Origin: Pseudeuparius sepicola
Taxonomy: Eukaryota > Arthropoda > Insecta > Coleoptera > Anthribidae
Reading direction: 5' to 3'
DNA: 64,000 bases
Assembly: GCA_963920635.1 (NCBI GenBank)
Contig: OY987305.1
Span: forward strand, 23,274,876 to 23,338,875
The position numbers were made by a program, and so were the translations under genes. Within the stretch, counting starts at the first letter, position 1. Each line of letters begins with the position of its first letter. The notes under the pieces were generated by a model. The model worked only from the letters and a program-made list of their open reading frames with translations, was not told where the DNA came from and ran no database searches. This document shows, in pieces, positions 1-12,214 of the stretch.

Positions 1-720
1 GTCTATTCTTATATATCGTTGGTTCTATCTAATTATCTATACGAAGTTCTCTTTGAACAACTGGCAATAATATTTTACTGAATTCCACTGAACATTCAGC
101 AACACAGTTGTCCGTATTTCCTAGAATAAATGCAGATTCCTTAAGTTGTCGGCTATTTCCTAATTCTTCTTTGAGAATTGGTTGGGACCTATCGCACAGA
201 ATTCTATGATTGTTATTAAAAGAGTGTTTACATGTTTTGACTTTGAAATTTGATTTTGCCTGATATAATTTTTATGTTCTTTTAAACGAACGATCATTGG
301 CCTACAAGCCTCCCCAACATAGAACTTTCCACATTTACAAGGAATTTTATAAATGTAATTCTTTGAACTTTGTACCTCATTAAATGGTTTCATTTAAACT
401 AGCATCGATCTTCATATGTTTTCGGTTTTAATTATGTTTCTCACATTAAAAAGTTTGCCTATGCGTTTTAGCTTATCTGATAGTCCAAGAATATAAGGAA
501 TAAATAAATTTACTGGTCGGTCCACTCTAATTCTATTAGCATTGTTATTTATTGTTATCTTCGCTAAACATTAATAGGTTGGTGGATAATGAACATATCT
601 AGTCAACTCATTTTGTTTAAAATCTTTCATGAATAAATTGCTTATAAATGATGATAAAGGAGACATGCCCATTTCAAATTCCTGCTGGTAAAAATCATTT
701 CCTAACTTACCTCCTTAAAT
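1..720 (-). pseudogene. Penelope-like element remnant: RT end plus GIY-YIG endonuclease
   Basis: Read on the minus strand, positions 720-590 translate to a piece typical of the reverse transcriptase of Penelope-like elements (FEMGMSPLSSFISNLFM, the region following the MGSPLSP-type motif). Positions 500-420 give the linker LSDKLKRIGKLFNVRNI, and 393-160 give a GIY-YIG endonuclease start: IYKIPC, CG, YVG, then R and EH at the usual spacing. In intact elements the RT copies RNA and the GIY-YIG domain nicks the target. Here stop codons lie between the linker and the GIY-YIG part (about 400-420), and the domain ends early at 160, so the copy is dead. No intact start exists. The element runs off the window edge at position 1. 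Confidence 0.75.
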
Positions 721-767
721 CCATCCACTTTCATTACTGAACGCCCTGTGTACAGAGAGCATACAAA

Positions 768-850
768 AAGCATTGCGAGCAGCAGGATTCAATCCCCTAC
801 GATCGGTTTCACATCCCGACTCGCTAACCATTGTGTCATCTGCACGCTAT
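768..850 (-). repeat. tRNA-derived SINE-like segment
   Basis: On the minus strand there is an A-box-like stretch (TTAGCGAGTCGGG, about 815-827) followed about 30 nt later by a B-box-like stretch (GGATTGAATCC, 784-794), then a short T run near 768 that could end RNA polymerase III transcription. The spacing fits a tRNA head, but the B box deviates from GGTTCGAATCC and I cannot draw a full cloverleaf. A tRNA-derived SINE or tRNA pseudogene is the best reading. Confidence 0.4.
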
Positions 851-1137
851 TCTTATAAGGAAGCGTCTTACGTTTTCTATCACTGTAACCGACCATTATT
901 GAACTAATTATTTCGATCCTCTGCTTCTCTCTTAACTCGGTCATACTAAATTCAGACAATTCAGACAAACCACCGATGTTACTAATAGTAAAACTATAGA
1001 TGAAATAGTCATAGTGTGTTTTATCTGTACTAGCTACTTTATAATAATTGGATTATCAATTTATTTTTAGGACTAGAGAAATACTGTGTTGTTTCAAACG
1101 TAATGGAGGCTTTGCTGGATATCGTCGTGTAAGTCTG

Positions 1138-1420
1138 TTTTTATTCTCAGTTTTAACTGACTACAGCACAACTCCGTTCACTATCAGAATATGTCGTCAA
1201 ACTACTGTAGAAATTTCGAGACGGTTTTCCTAGTTAAAATAAATTTATAAAAAACATTATTTCCTCGACCAAAATTAAGCGGAGCATTGTTAGTATGTAG
1301 GTATGTTCTACGTTGGCATACATAACATTTTCAACCTATAGAACTGCACATATAGCGATCTGTATGCAAAACTAGAAAGTTATTTTGCTACGTTTAAGTG
1401 CATGTAGATTTATGACCCCC
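1138..1420 (+). repeat. Diverged direct repeat, copy 1
   Basis: This stretch is repeated at 2339-2665 in the same direction. Shared blocks include TTTTAACTGACY, ATTGTTAGTATGTA, CAACCTATAGAA and GTAGATTT in the same order, with substitutions and small indels. The two copies are 1.2 kb apart and could be diverged LTRs or an old segmental duplication. No coding signal was seen inside. Confidence 0.6.
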
Positions 1421-1680
1421 GAAATTTGTTGAGGTGGCAAATATTGGGAAAGTGATAGATAGCTAGATATTTTATATTTAAATGTAGTTAGAAGTAGGCT
1501 TTTGTATATCCTTCAACTGAACAACTCCTCTGTGTGTTTTCTTTCATTCTTTGTGATTATATTAGCTAAATAATATTGTGGTCTTTTGTCTCTTTGTGTG
1601 AACTACATAAATTAAATTACGAAAAGGGGATACGGGCGCTTTCATTATACCTACTTTACCATCATTTATTGTTTTCAGAC

Positions 1681-2043
1681 TAGAGTAAAATCGAGGAATC
1701 CTTACGCCTGGCGTAAAGAAAACCACGTGTTCAATGACGTTCTGCGATTGGTCGGTAGGCTATAAAATTTCACCCGACTCGGCAACAGGGACGTACTCGA
1801 TCGCAAAAGTGTAGTTATGCGGTTTTATCTTGTTATTTTCAGCTATTTAGACACTGCCACAAATAATTTTATCGATGTTTTGAACCATTTTAATTAAGCC
1901 AATATTTTTTTTCCGAAATATTTTGACGTAATCAATTGTAAAACTAAATAAAGGTCGTGCCTCAGTGCGGCCCTGGCGAATATCTCAACGCACGTGCTCT
2001 TGTTTACGCCAGGCGTACGAGTTGCTCGATTTTAGTATAGTTC
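1681..2043. mobile_element. MITE-like element with ~60-bp inverted repeats
   Basis: The left end (AGTAAAATCGAGGAATCC, then TTACGCCTGGCGTAAA and a CACGTG) recurs inverted at the right end (GTTTACGCCAGGCGTA, then CTCGATTTTAGTATAG). Each end contains the near-palindrome TACGCCTGGCGTA. A possible TTCAG repeat flanks both sides. The element is about 360 bp and has no coding capacity. Confidence 0.65.
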
Positions 2044-2338
2044 AGTATTGCAAAGCAATGCTTAGTTTACATAGCACCAATTTTTGCTTCAAGTGACTAG
2101 CACATTTCTATACTATTACCAGTGAGCCCTGAGTTTATCATTGTGAACAATAAATCATATATAAGATGAGTCTTGGAACACAAAGTGAAGTAAATTTTCC
2201 GGATTTGTCAAAAAATTTGGAAAAAAAAATTAACCACATGTAGGTAGTTCCTAAATGTCGCTGATTATGTAAGTGAAGTATGCCTACCCGAGCATACCCC
2301 CACTTAAACACGAAGAAAGTATGTGGTGGTGGAAGTTT

Positions 2339-2665
2339 GTATTTTATTTCTCAATGTTTTAACTGACCTATGGTAAAACTTCGTTATCTATATCAGGGCA
2401 TATTTAGTTTCCATGAAATCCTACAATTTCCATGTTGACGTTGTTATCCACGTCGCCCCACTACTATAAAAGTTGGAGGCATTCCCTATAGGATGCGGCT
2501 CTTTGTTTTCGCAGCCGAGAAAGAAATATTAAGCGGGACAATTGTTAGTATGTATGTTCGGCGTCGGCATGAATACCATTTCCAACCTATAGAATTACGT
2601 ACCGCAATGTGCATGCGAAACGAGAAAGACATTCTGCTACGCTAAGTGGATGTAGATTTGTGGCT
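2339..2665 (+). repeat. Diverged direct repeat, copy 2
   Basis: Partner of 1138-1420. It holds about 60 extra bases near 2440-2500 that are missing from copy 1. Between the copies lies the MITE at 1681-2043. Confidence 0.6.
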
Positions 2666-3070
2666 ATTGATTCAGATAAACTTTTATTTTAGAGTTAGGA
2701 GCTCAATCAAAAAAAGAGACGAAGACATGCTTTAGGGCATTGGCAAGTGCACCTGAGAAGAAATATTGTAAATAGGAAGCATATGGTTTCACAGCAAGCA
2801 AAGGAAAATCCGACCAACGTTTTTCTCCTCATAAGATGATCGAATCCACAACTGTTATTCATATCACGATGTTGTTACTACTACTGCATTTGTTTGTATG
2901 CAATATCGCCATGCTAAGAAAAGTCGCAAATTTCGGAGCTTAAATATTAAAACAAAGAAAAAGCTAGGTTTCCATTTTAGATCCTATACTAAACACGAAC
3001 AAATCGTGACCCTTTAATTTGATTATTTAACCATCACTAATTAATGAGAGTTTTTAAAATTATATTAATT

Positions 3071-3104
3071 GGCGATATTGTCAACCTCTGTTGTCAATAT
3101 CGCC
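3071..3104. repeat. Short hairpin GGCGATATTG...CAATATCGCC
   Basis: A 14-bp stem with one mismatch and a 6-nt loop lies in AT-rich DNA. It may be the core of a tiny foldback element. Confidence 0.6.
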
Positions 3105-3428
3105 AGTTATTTTTTAACATAAGTTTATTTTAAATATGGAACATACATAATTATACACATTTTATACCAAACATGTTTTATTAAAGACAATTATGAAAAT
3201 GTATCTTTCAAATTTTTCTTCTTTTGTTAGTCCCAGACATTCATCATGCAGGTAGCAAAGACGCATGTCGGCAAATCGATCTACTTTTCAAATAATACCA
3301 ACTATCGCCCTTGCTTTTGTTTTCTTAGAATACTGTAATACTTACTTACACTTTTGATGTCGAAGTTTTTTCTGGCAACAAGTCAGATTTATTAAAAAGG
3401 TCTTTTGTGACAACCTGTGCGCGACTGT

Positions 3429-3797
3429 TTATTGCTGCTTTCCTCTGTCTTGTGCGATATTTGTGTGCCAGTTCAGGTGTTTCAAGCATATCACTAAAGG
3501 ATACTTGTTTAGTTCTTCATCATTATCATCGTTCTCTAAATCACTGTCACTTAACTCAGTTACCTGATGATGTTGAATAATATTTGATGGCCCTGGTGTT
3601 GGAGTGATGACTTTAATTGGTTGCACTGGATTATTTGGGGAAGTATTATGTATCCGTGGATTATCCGTGTTTTTTGTTACGCTACTTGGGGAAAATGATT
3701 CTGGAGGTAGAATGTCAGAGTTATATGGATAAATGCCCATAGCAGAGAAATCAGATTTTATGTTAGATGGAGTAATAAATTTGTCCCAATCTATAGA
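3429..3797 (-). pseudogene. C-terminal remnant of a pogo/CENP-B-type (DDE_1) transposase
   Basis: The minus-strand translation starts DWDKFITPSNIKSDF and runs into MGIYPYNSDILPPESFSPS. This is the conserved segment just after the catalytic core of pogo/jerky-type DDE transposases, usually written as a TPENIKSGF...TGIYPFN..AIP motif. It is followed by an acidic, low-complexity tail (SDSDLENDDNDEE). The DDE core and the N-terminal DNA-binding domain are absent. The upstream start in this frame is only a TTG, so the open frame is a broken 3' fragment rather than a gene. Confidence 0.7.
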
Positions 3798-4139
3798 CAA
3801 AAATTATACCGAAACATTGTTTCGTGATGGAGCGTTCCTTGTACCTTGCCCAATATCTTAAAACATCTTCATCTCAGTAGTGTTCAAAGCTACGAAACGC
3901 ATCATTATCTAATTAAAACAAGTATATCCAGATGTAAATTTCTGCAAGACATCTTCTGATTTTGTAACAACCTCCTTTTCAGTTGTCAAAAAATATAGTA
4001 TCGATTTATATTATGTTGCACATATAAGTAGAACCTTCCATTATACCTTCAAGCTAAGGTTATTAGTTATAAAGCTATACACTACATGGATTAATGTATC
4101 TCTAAACGTTTCTTATGTCTTTCTGAGAACGTCACAGTA

Positions 4140-5850
4140 TCTTAATAATATGGTGAGGGTGTTTAGGGTACCTAAAAAGGAAACTGCAGGCGAGAGACCA
4201 TATCCGTGCAAGTTTGCAAGCGTATGGTCCACTAATTCCGGGATTGTTAGGAGAACGGCACCCTTTCGCATAGCCCGTCACGAGCAGGTTAATAAAGGAG
4301 AAGATAAATGGCTTGAGGGGGTATATTTCAAACCGCCACTAACTTATTTGCTTAAAATAATATGCAATCCCACTAGCCACAGCCCTGTAGTTAGATACAA
4401 GATTCATCCCCATAAGGTACACACTTCATTTCGTTCGAAATATCCATGACGTTTTTTAAGCGTGTTTTCGAGTTGGTATTTCGACATTAATAGATCCAAC
4501 CATGATCTGAAACCTCGTTGTTCAATCATATATCTAGTGAAATTCGTATATGCAATTCGTTAGTACAATACATCGCAATATAAACTTAAAATATCAATAC
4601 TTACTTCGTTAAAAATTTAAAAAAGAGGATCTTATTCTTTAATATGTCAGAACAACAACAATAATATACCGTGTAGATAACAAGATAACCTGTACTGCGG
4701 TATGCCCAGAAAATATAGGGCTCCTCGCCTTCTAGATTGAAATTTAGAGGAAGAGTCACACGAGGGCTAACCCGGGCTGTTTGCCCCTTATCTTTTTATA
4801 TTGCCGTAGATAACGCGGTCGTCTGGAGAGGGGGGCCTTAAGGGCCTCCAGTTCTGGCTAAGAAATATATCCCTTGGATGTTTAGCTCCTAAAGCAATTA
4901 AGCGATAATAAAGTTTATGAATCTTTCAATCTCCTGTTATATAATAATAATTATTATTATTTCGGCTGCTAGGGATTTGCCTAGTCTGGAGGTCATTTGG
5001 GACCTGCCCCCCTGGCAAGTGCAAGTAATGTAAAAATGTGCTCGAGTTACTTTCGGAGGCATTTGTCTGAATTCCGCTAACTTCGGTCTATATGATAGCG
5101 GTCGGATCGTTGGGAACGGGGACATATAGATTCCAAGCAACAAAAAAGTTCCTTGAACAATGCGAGAATAAGAAAAGTAATATATTTAGTACGGGTGTTT
5201 CTGTAGGTCTAAACAACTTTGATAATAATTAGTTTTGACACGCATCTAACAGTAGTCATTCTATACAGCGCTGTACATATTAAGATGTAGTGAATTTATT
5301 GAGAATAATACTTTTCCAGTTCAAATAATTATAAAAAAAATCTTCAAATATAATTTATTATCGTAATAATACTTACCTTACAAAGCTGCTATAAGTACTC
5401 TGAATTGAAAATTTCTCATATATTCCACAGCCTTTTCGATGCTTTTGGAGTAAATAATTATATAACAATTAAAGATATGTATATACCTAAAACACATCTC
5501 TTGCACCTATACTAGAATATAATGAGACAGGCATGTAAATACTAAATTATTACAAGTGACTTATGTTTCGTAGTCATCAGTAGATTCTGGATTTTGTGGT
5601 CGGCCGATTATGATATCGATGGGGAAATGTAGCTCGTATTGGAAAATAATATTTCCTGGAGATTTCGCTGTGGCTTCATACACAGTGGAAAGGTATGGCT
5701 ACAGAAAAAATGAAAGGTGGGGTGCATGTATCCCAATTACTTTGTCTCTGATTCACTACCATCTTCAGATTTCTAGAGTCTTATTGAACAATTCCACCAT
5801 ACCGTCTGATATTTCTAGGAAGCGGCAGACATTTTTAAAAACCTCTTTTT
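4140..5850. other. No gene recognised
   Basis: An open frame at 4150-4449 contains a GERPYPC-like stretch recalling a decayed C2H2 zinc finger but lacks the paired Cys/His residues. There is a short palindromic ATAATAATAATTATTATTAT at about 4942-4961. Nothing else is supportable. Confidence 0.5.
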
Positions 5851-6134
5851 CAAAATTGAGTTTATTATCAGAAGCAGTTCTTTTGGTACATCCAAATGAC
5901 ATATCCAATTTCGAAACATGATCTCTGCGACTGTGGTGGCCTCTTGGTATAACGACAGTTATATGACTTGATTATTGACACACCAGGAATAAAACACGTT
6001 TAAAATTATTTACAAAGGTGGTTTATTTCAAAATTGAGTTTATTATCAGAGGCAGTTCTTTTGGTACATTCAAATGACATATCCAATTTCGAAACATGAT
6101 CTCTGCGACTGTGGTGGCCTCTTGGTATAACGAT
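5851..6134 (+). repeat. 180-bp tandem duplication interrupted by a LINE
   Basis: Block A (5851-5957, ending GGCCTCTTGGTATAACGA) is followed by block B (5966-6026, CTTGATTATTGACAC to AAAGGTGGTTTA). A second A follows at 6031-6134, but its B partner lies only after the LINE, at 7764-7826. The period is 180 bp. The LINE therefore entered the second copy at the A/B border. Confidence 0.8.
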
Positions 6135-7470
6135 GTTCTGCCTTTATTTAAATCTGGTGACAGGGAACATTTAGATAATTATAGACCGATATCACGATTA
6201 CCTTCGCTTGGCAAGCTTATCGAAAAATTAGTCTACAGTCGTCTTATAAACTTCTGTTGTAAGTTTGATATCTTAAGTCCAGCTCAGTTTGGTTTCCTTA
6301 AAGGAAGAAATACTACACTTGCGGTTTCAAATGCATTAGTTGGTATCTTTCATAACATTGATAAAGGGTTACATGTAACTGGTATTTCTAGTGACTTCAG
6401 TAAGGCTTTTGATAGTGTTGACATTGATATTCTGCTATGCAAACTGGAAAGGTATGGTGTACGCGGAGTGGTATTGAAATGGTTTACATCATACTTGAAG
6501 GGGAGGAAGCAGCGTGTTTTACTAAGAAGTGAAGACAGCGTAAACATTTACTCCTCCTCTCGGAAACTCTTAATTGTGGTGTACCTCAGGGGTCCATACT
6601 CGGGCCTTTGTTATTTCTTCTCTACATAAATGATCTCCCTTTGCATTTGTCAGCAAAATCAACACTTTTTGCAGATGATGCTTTTTTGTGTTAAGCGATT
6701 TAAATTTAGAAGCCTTAGAGAATCTGGTAAATAACACATTGAACACTGTAAATACTTGGTGCACTGCAAACAAAATCAAAATAAATTTTGATAAAACACA
6801 CTGCATAAATTTTCGCATAAGAGATTCAGATGAATTCAGTACTAAACTAGCCAACTTTGATGTGAAATATGTCCCTTCTTTAAAATTGTTAGGTTTTCAC
6901 ATTGATTTTCAAATTAATTGGAAGTTTCACATAGGTAATCTTACAAAAAAGTTATCCAAGGAGTGTTACCTGTTGAGGGCTTTAAAATCGAAGCATATAT
7001 CTTACGATTTATGTAAGTTAGTGTACTACAGTAATTTTGAGTCTAAGTTACGGTATGGCATAGTACACTGGGGTCATTCGTTCAACTGGCAGAGCGTTTT
7101 TATTATACAAAAACGGGCAATTCGAATTTTAAGTGGTGCCAAATACCAAGAACATTGCCGACCATTATTTAAGAGGTTGGGGATTTTGACTTTTCCCTCT
7201 TTGTTAATTTTGGAAGCAGCTCTGTTTGTATCAAGAAACAGAAACCTGTTTGCGTTCTCAGGTGCAAACACTCGTCAGATGTCAAACACTGTAATCTTTG
7301 ATTTACATAGTACCACGTTTTTTGAGAGATCTTGTTTATATTTCTGCAGTAAAATCTATAATATCTTACCACTTCGTCTCAAACTTTTATCTACAAGAGC
7401 ACTAAATTTTCAACTTAAAAAAAGATTGTTATATAAGGCGTTTTACAATCTAAACATGTTTTTAGATTAA
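6135..7470 (+). pseudogene. Non-LTR retrotransposon (CR1/jockey-type) reverse transcriptase, 5' truncated
   Basis: The sequence opens inside the RT domain ([20 protein letters not shown]) and continues through motif A ([11 protein letters not shown], 6391-6423). In a second frame come [20 protein letters not shown] (about 6572-6631) and the catalytic FADDA (about 6671-6685). A third segment (6688-7470) gives thumb and C-terminal parts, including QKRAIRILSG and CRPLFKRLGILTFPS, typical of this LINE group. Two frameshifts (near 6562 and 6690) break the frame. The endonuclease and ORF1 are missing, as expected for a 5'-truncated insertion. Upstream sequence belongs to the target duplication, not to the LINE. 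Confidence 0.85.
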
Positions 7471-7714
7471 CGCTTGGAGTAAGCATTTAGAAAGTATAAA
7501 AAGTAAAATAAACCTAGAATTAAAATTAACATTATACCTAAAATACATTATATTAGATAGAATATTATATAGATATGTTCTCTATTTCTTATTTCTTTTT
7601 TTTATTGTGATTGGATATGGTGGATGGTATGTTATCTACTATAAATGTATATTTGTATAAAATATTTTCTCTGTGTGTTTCCTACGATTGCATTGTACTT
7701 TCTTTGGAAATAAA

Positions 7715-7763
7715 TTGTTCTATTCTATTCTATTCTATTTTATTCTATTCTATTCTATTCTAT
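7715..7763 (+). repeat. (TTCTA)n tail of the LINE
   Basis: About nine pentamer repeats of TTCTA with one interruption abut the target sequence (block B). Simple-repeat 3' tails are typical of CR1-like LINEs and mark the 3' end of this insertion. Confidence 0.8.
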
Positions 7764-7826
7764 GGCTTGATTATTGACACGCCAGGAATAAAACACGTTT
7801 AAAATTATTTACAAAGGTGGTTTATT

Positions 7827-8496
7827 TTGAACAACCTAAAGTCGTTTACAATGAGAAAAGTTACAATTAAAAGTTTGGTTAATAAAGATACAAGGTTATG
7901 TTAAATACAAATTTAAGGTTAACTAAAGTGAATTGAATACGAGTAATAAATTGAAAGTCCAAAGCAGCTAAGCACTGATACGTTAAAGTTCGATAAACTC
8001 AAAATCGACAAAGTTCTGCACGTCTGATCTTACTTTGGGAACATTTAAACAATTTAAATGGATGTTTGAAGCTCTTGGGAGTGATTAGCAGTCCTCGACC
8101 TAACTTCCGTTGTCGTTTTCAACCAAGTCCTGTTTCGACGGCGACCCAGCATAACAGTCTGACAGCTGCCACGGTAGCGTAGATCTTACTAGCTCAGGTT
8201 CTCAGGGGTTTTGCCAAGGTCAGCCTCTACTGTGTCAGCTTGTGGTCTGCCAAGCATTCTCGGGATTTAATGACTCGTCAATCGTTCAGGTATTCCGTGT
8301 TCCGTGTGCAGTTAGCATGAAAAAATGTCAGACGAATTAGACAGTGCTAAAACCTTCTACGTATACAGTCAGAGACACGGTCACTGCTTATTTGCAAAAT
8401 AAATTTAGAGAATAATAATTATGACTTAATATAAAAAACTATATAAATCCAAAAATACAAGTTAAATTAAATACCATAGATACCTACTATAAAGTG
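7827..8496. other. No gene recognised
   Basis: AT-rich unique-looking DNA downstream of the LINE target duplication. No ORF, RNA gene or inverted repeat was identified. Confidence 0.5.
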
Positions 8497-8620
8497 CAGT
8501 CCGACAAACGAGAGAAGTCCAATGAAAAACTTAGTCTAACCGCCCATGCCGACATTAATAACATACGTATAGCGCTTATAGACTGAGTTTTTCATTGGAC
8601 TTCTTTCGTTTGTCAGACTG
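8497..8620. mobile_element. 124-bp foldback MITE
   Basis: Arms 8497-8537 and 8580-8620 are near-perfect inverted copies (CAGTCCGACAAACGAGAGAA and its complement), separated by about 42 bp. The whole element would fold into one hairpin. Confidence 0.75.
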
Positions 8621-8893
8621 TATATTTATGAATACACTCTCCTTTATATTTATTTATCACAACTTGGAATTGAGCGAGTCCCAAAGTTTGAGATATATAA
8701 TTAATGAAATCACGATACTCTCAAAAGGACTTAAATTTGCAAAAATATTAATTGAATAAACCAGAAATAGCCCCCGTTTGGTCTTAGACTAACAAATTTG
8801 GATCTATAAAAATATTACGACAAACCGAAAAAACGCGGTCAGGTAATCGAACCTTGTATGCATCCGGACACCCGAGTGATCACCGACAAAATA

Positions 8894-9574
8894 GGTAGGT
8901 ACCTCAGAGAAATAACCAAGGATAGAGGGAGCAATAGCATCAAAACACATACGTTTGTAGTCAACCAACATCTTATGCAAATTTACCGAAGTAAACAAAC
9001 ATTCGGCCCTTGTGTACAACGTTTACCTGTTATAGGTTATATCCTGAGAAATATCAATTTAGCTACATACTACACACTTACTGCGTCCCATTGTATACAA
9101 AATCAGTCACTATATCCTAAATACTAATAAATAGCCTATAAATTAACAGAAAAACAATTAAAAACGGGAAAAATGCATAAGTAAACAATCGGAAAACTTG
9201 ACTTGTTGGGCATACACAAAACAAATACCGCCCAGTTAACCCACGCGGAGCCCGCGGCAGCAACAACAGCGTTGCCATGTCGGGCGGTTTGAGGTATCTG
9301 TGACGATTTTATTAAAGTGATAATTAGATACTATAATTACAGCGCAATTTAGTTTTAGTTTAAAATTGTTACATACAAGAAATTAATAACTACATTTGTT
9401 AATTTAGTGTTATGGGAGGTATGCCTTCATTTAATCCCATTATTAAACCCTTCTATTTTGAAATGAAATGCTGTAAACAATGGAGTACGTAGCATCACTC
9501 AAAAAGATGTTGGCTTTGTTTACTTTTTGTTCTTACTCCCTCTATCCTTGGATATTTCTCTGAGGTAGGTACCC
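8894..9574. mobile_element. Inverted-repeat element (arms ~43 bp)
   Basis: AGGTACCTCAGAGAAATAAC followed by CAAGGATAGAGGGAG (8894-8936) recurs inverted at 9532-9574. The 640 bp between holds a GC-rich stretch (about 9228-9290) with CCGCCCAGTTAAC and GTCGGGCGGT near-inverted ends. No transposase seen. Confidence 0.55.
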
Positions 9575-10009
9575 AAACTTAATAGAGCAGCACAGATCAG
9601 GACAAGGCAGACACGCTTATTTCTTGATCGAGATCAAGAAAGAGGCGTGCAAAAAAACAGGCACAGGTGAGTTATACAAATATGGATTTACCAAAAATTA
9701 TAAAGAAATAATTTCACAATAACTCACCTGTCCTTTTGTTCCAGTTCTGTCCGGTGTCTTTGCTCCCAAAATACCGAAAAACGCAGTCGGCCGTACCCGC
9801 TACACGCGTCCCTTAACCTACAAAATGACCGTCGTTCGACGTCCTCAAAAATCTCAATAGCCTTAAATGCCGGTGATCCACATGAAAAGAGGAAAATATA
9901 CCATAAATTGTTTACACTAAAACAAGATACTGCAAATAAGCACACAAGATTACGAAAAGATATATAATCAGGGCGGTGATAAAGATGGATTAAACTCCGA
10001 AAACCAATG

Positions 10010-11660
10010 ATTCATGTCTGTTTCGGGCGTCTTGTTTCGTGCGTTACAAAAATGGTACCTAAAAATGTCCTGTTTCGGGCGTAGTGCGGAAGAATGAGAT
10101 AAGCAGTTCCCGTTTTGGGCGTTCTCATTTTCGTTCTTTAATAAATCAAGTATAAATCATTTTAAATACCTCAGCTTACGCATCATATCTATCTAAATTT
10201 AACATAAACCACATAATTACAGGTAAATGACCTTATTTTATATTATAATCTAATAAATAATAAATTAACATAAGGGTATATATGCAAGGACGAATTCAAA
10301 ATTTTTCATTATTTGTATTGCTTCTCTAGATTTTGTGACCCAAGTTCTAGAACCCTCATCTCTGAAAAATTCTCTATACAAACAGAGACATAATTTACTT
10401 GGTATTGAGGTGCTACCGAAGACTAGGACAGAAGTGGTTGTTCTTGAGGTAATGAAGGAATACCTATTAATTGACGATTGACGATGGCACCGAAGAACGG
10501 ATATTAGTTTTAGGATACAACCTTAACAACTTATCATTAACTAATAATACAACGTTTTTCTTGGATGGAACATTCAAAAGTTGCAGTGCACTGTTTCACC
10601 AATTATATAGCATACATGTGGATATTGGCAGCACCGAAAAAAGAACGTGCGTAATGCCAGCAATTTATGCCCTGCTACCGATTAAGAAGAAGGAAACCTA
10701 CAAAAGATTATTTAGTAAACTAAGAAATCTGCTAAATAATTTTCGTCCATTGAAAATCCATATTGTCTTTGAGGTAGCAGCAATTAGTGCTTTCAAAGAG
10801 GAGTTTCCAGAAACGGATATAAGAGGATGAAACTTTCATTTCAATCAGTCAGTTTGGCGAAAAATTCAAGAACTTGGACTGTCGACTGCCTACAGAACTA
10901 ACATGGTTATCAGAGACCATATAAGGATGGTTGCTGCTTTTGCACATGTTCCAATAGAATATGTCGACGATGGATGGCTGCACATTATGGAAACTTCCCC
11001 TTGTGATGAGGCACTCACAAAATTTTGTGATTGCTTTGTGGACACTTGGATGGAACGAAAAGAGCTGTGGGTCTGCTGTAGAGAACGACATCGAACTACA
11101 TATGCTGTCGAAGGTTGGCATAACAGGCTTAACAAGAAGATCGGGAAAGCCCACCCCAACATATATGAACTGCTGAAATCATTACAGGATGAGATGTTAT
11201 TTTATGACACAATATTTATAAGAAACGAAATGTACATACAAACTCCCAAACGATCTAAAAAATATATAGATATAGATGATCGTTTAAAACGAATCGTTAA
11301 CGACTTAGTTGATGGTAGGGTAAATCTTTTAGAAACCCTTAAAAAATTGATTTATGCGGTTCAATTAAAATAACATTAACACTTAGGAATATTTTTAAAT
11401 GTATTATTATTATGTAGAATAAAGTTTATAAGCGCATTTGCATTAAAATTCACACCGCCCCTTCTCATAATCACCTGTCTATTGTTACTAAGTATAGGGA
11501 CCTAATTTTACCTGTTTTAATGAAGGCAGAGGCAACGCCCGAAACAGGAAATTTTTTTTTTCCTACGATCTTACTGAGGGAAGGCCGCACGAAACGGGAA
11601 GGATTTATGATTACGCCCCAAACAGTATGCCCGAAAAAGGAAAATGCCAAACCAATGCAC
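10010..11660 (+). mobile_element. MULE-type DNA transposon remnant
   Basis: The left flank carries CTGTTTCGGGCGT-like motifs (near 10018, 10070, 10107), and the right flank carries the complementary ACGCCCGAAACAG-like motifs (near 11533, 11590, 11617, 11630). Between them lies a Mutator-type transposase. The multiple terminal motif copies fit subterminal repeats of a MULE. Exact ends and target duplication were not resolved. Confidence 0.6.
10345..11373 (+). pseudogene. MULE transposase
   Basis: The central part matches the MULE transposase domain: FFLDGTFKSCSALFHQLYSI (first catalytic D in DGTF), PAIYALLPIKKKETY, then NFHFNQSVWRKIQ, and a late AVEGWHNRLNKKIGK block. The N-terminal piece (about 10345-10470) reads RHNLLGIEVLPKTRTEV in a different frame. 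The shift coincides with a 7-bp direct duplication (TTGACGA twice, about 10471-10484). A TGA at 10828-10830 replaces the Cys normally before NFHF. The second catalytic Asp position reads IVFEVAA rather than a DFE-type motif, so even the fold's active site is altered. The protein would have cut and joined transposon ends. Confidence 0.8.
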
Positions 11661-12214
11661 CCGATGCTATACTTTTACCTGAACCTCTCGTTCTTGAAGA
11701 CCAAATCAGACAGAAGGGAAGGCGACATCGTCGACATTCCTTTTTATCGGTGTTTTAGCAGAAAACAGAATATGTTGTTACGGTTAGGATTCCTGAACCA
11801 ATCTTTCTGCGTGCACGGAAGAATACCACTAGTTAGTGGAACAAACCCAGCCAGTGTACCCGAACAGATTACTAGAATCCGTGCACTGACCGCAATAAAT
11901 CCAAACTGATTTTACCAAGTGTGAATCAGTGTACCCTATTGAACCGGCACGTACCTTGAATCATTAGAGATGGGTTCGTATTTACTACGCCACACTAAAC
12001 ATCGATATGAAAATAGAGTTGAGAGCACCGATATTCGACTGAATTAAGGTTCGAATTTGCGATTTCAGAATAAATACCCAAAACTGTGTGTTCAAATGTT
12101 GATAATAATTATCTAAAAACGTGGTAATGGAGTTTTATCAAAAAATCTGTTACATTGGTTAATGACTATACAGCTTTTTTCTAATCCTGGCTTTCCCGCA
12201 CTCTCTGTTATAGG

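Noticed and set aside
4150..4449. 99-aa open frame with a zinc-finger-like GERPYPC word
   Set aside because: Lacks the second Cys and both His of a C2H2 finger, has no neighbours of the same kind and no conserved rest; chance or very decayed.
9724..9945. 73-aa minus-strand frame
   Set aside because: No recognisable domain, next to short inverted repeats; unsupported.
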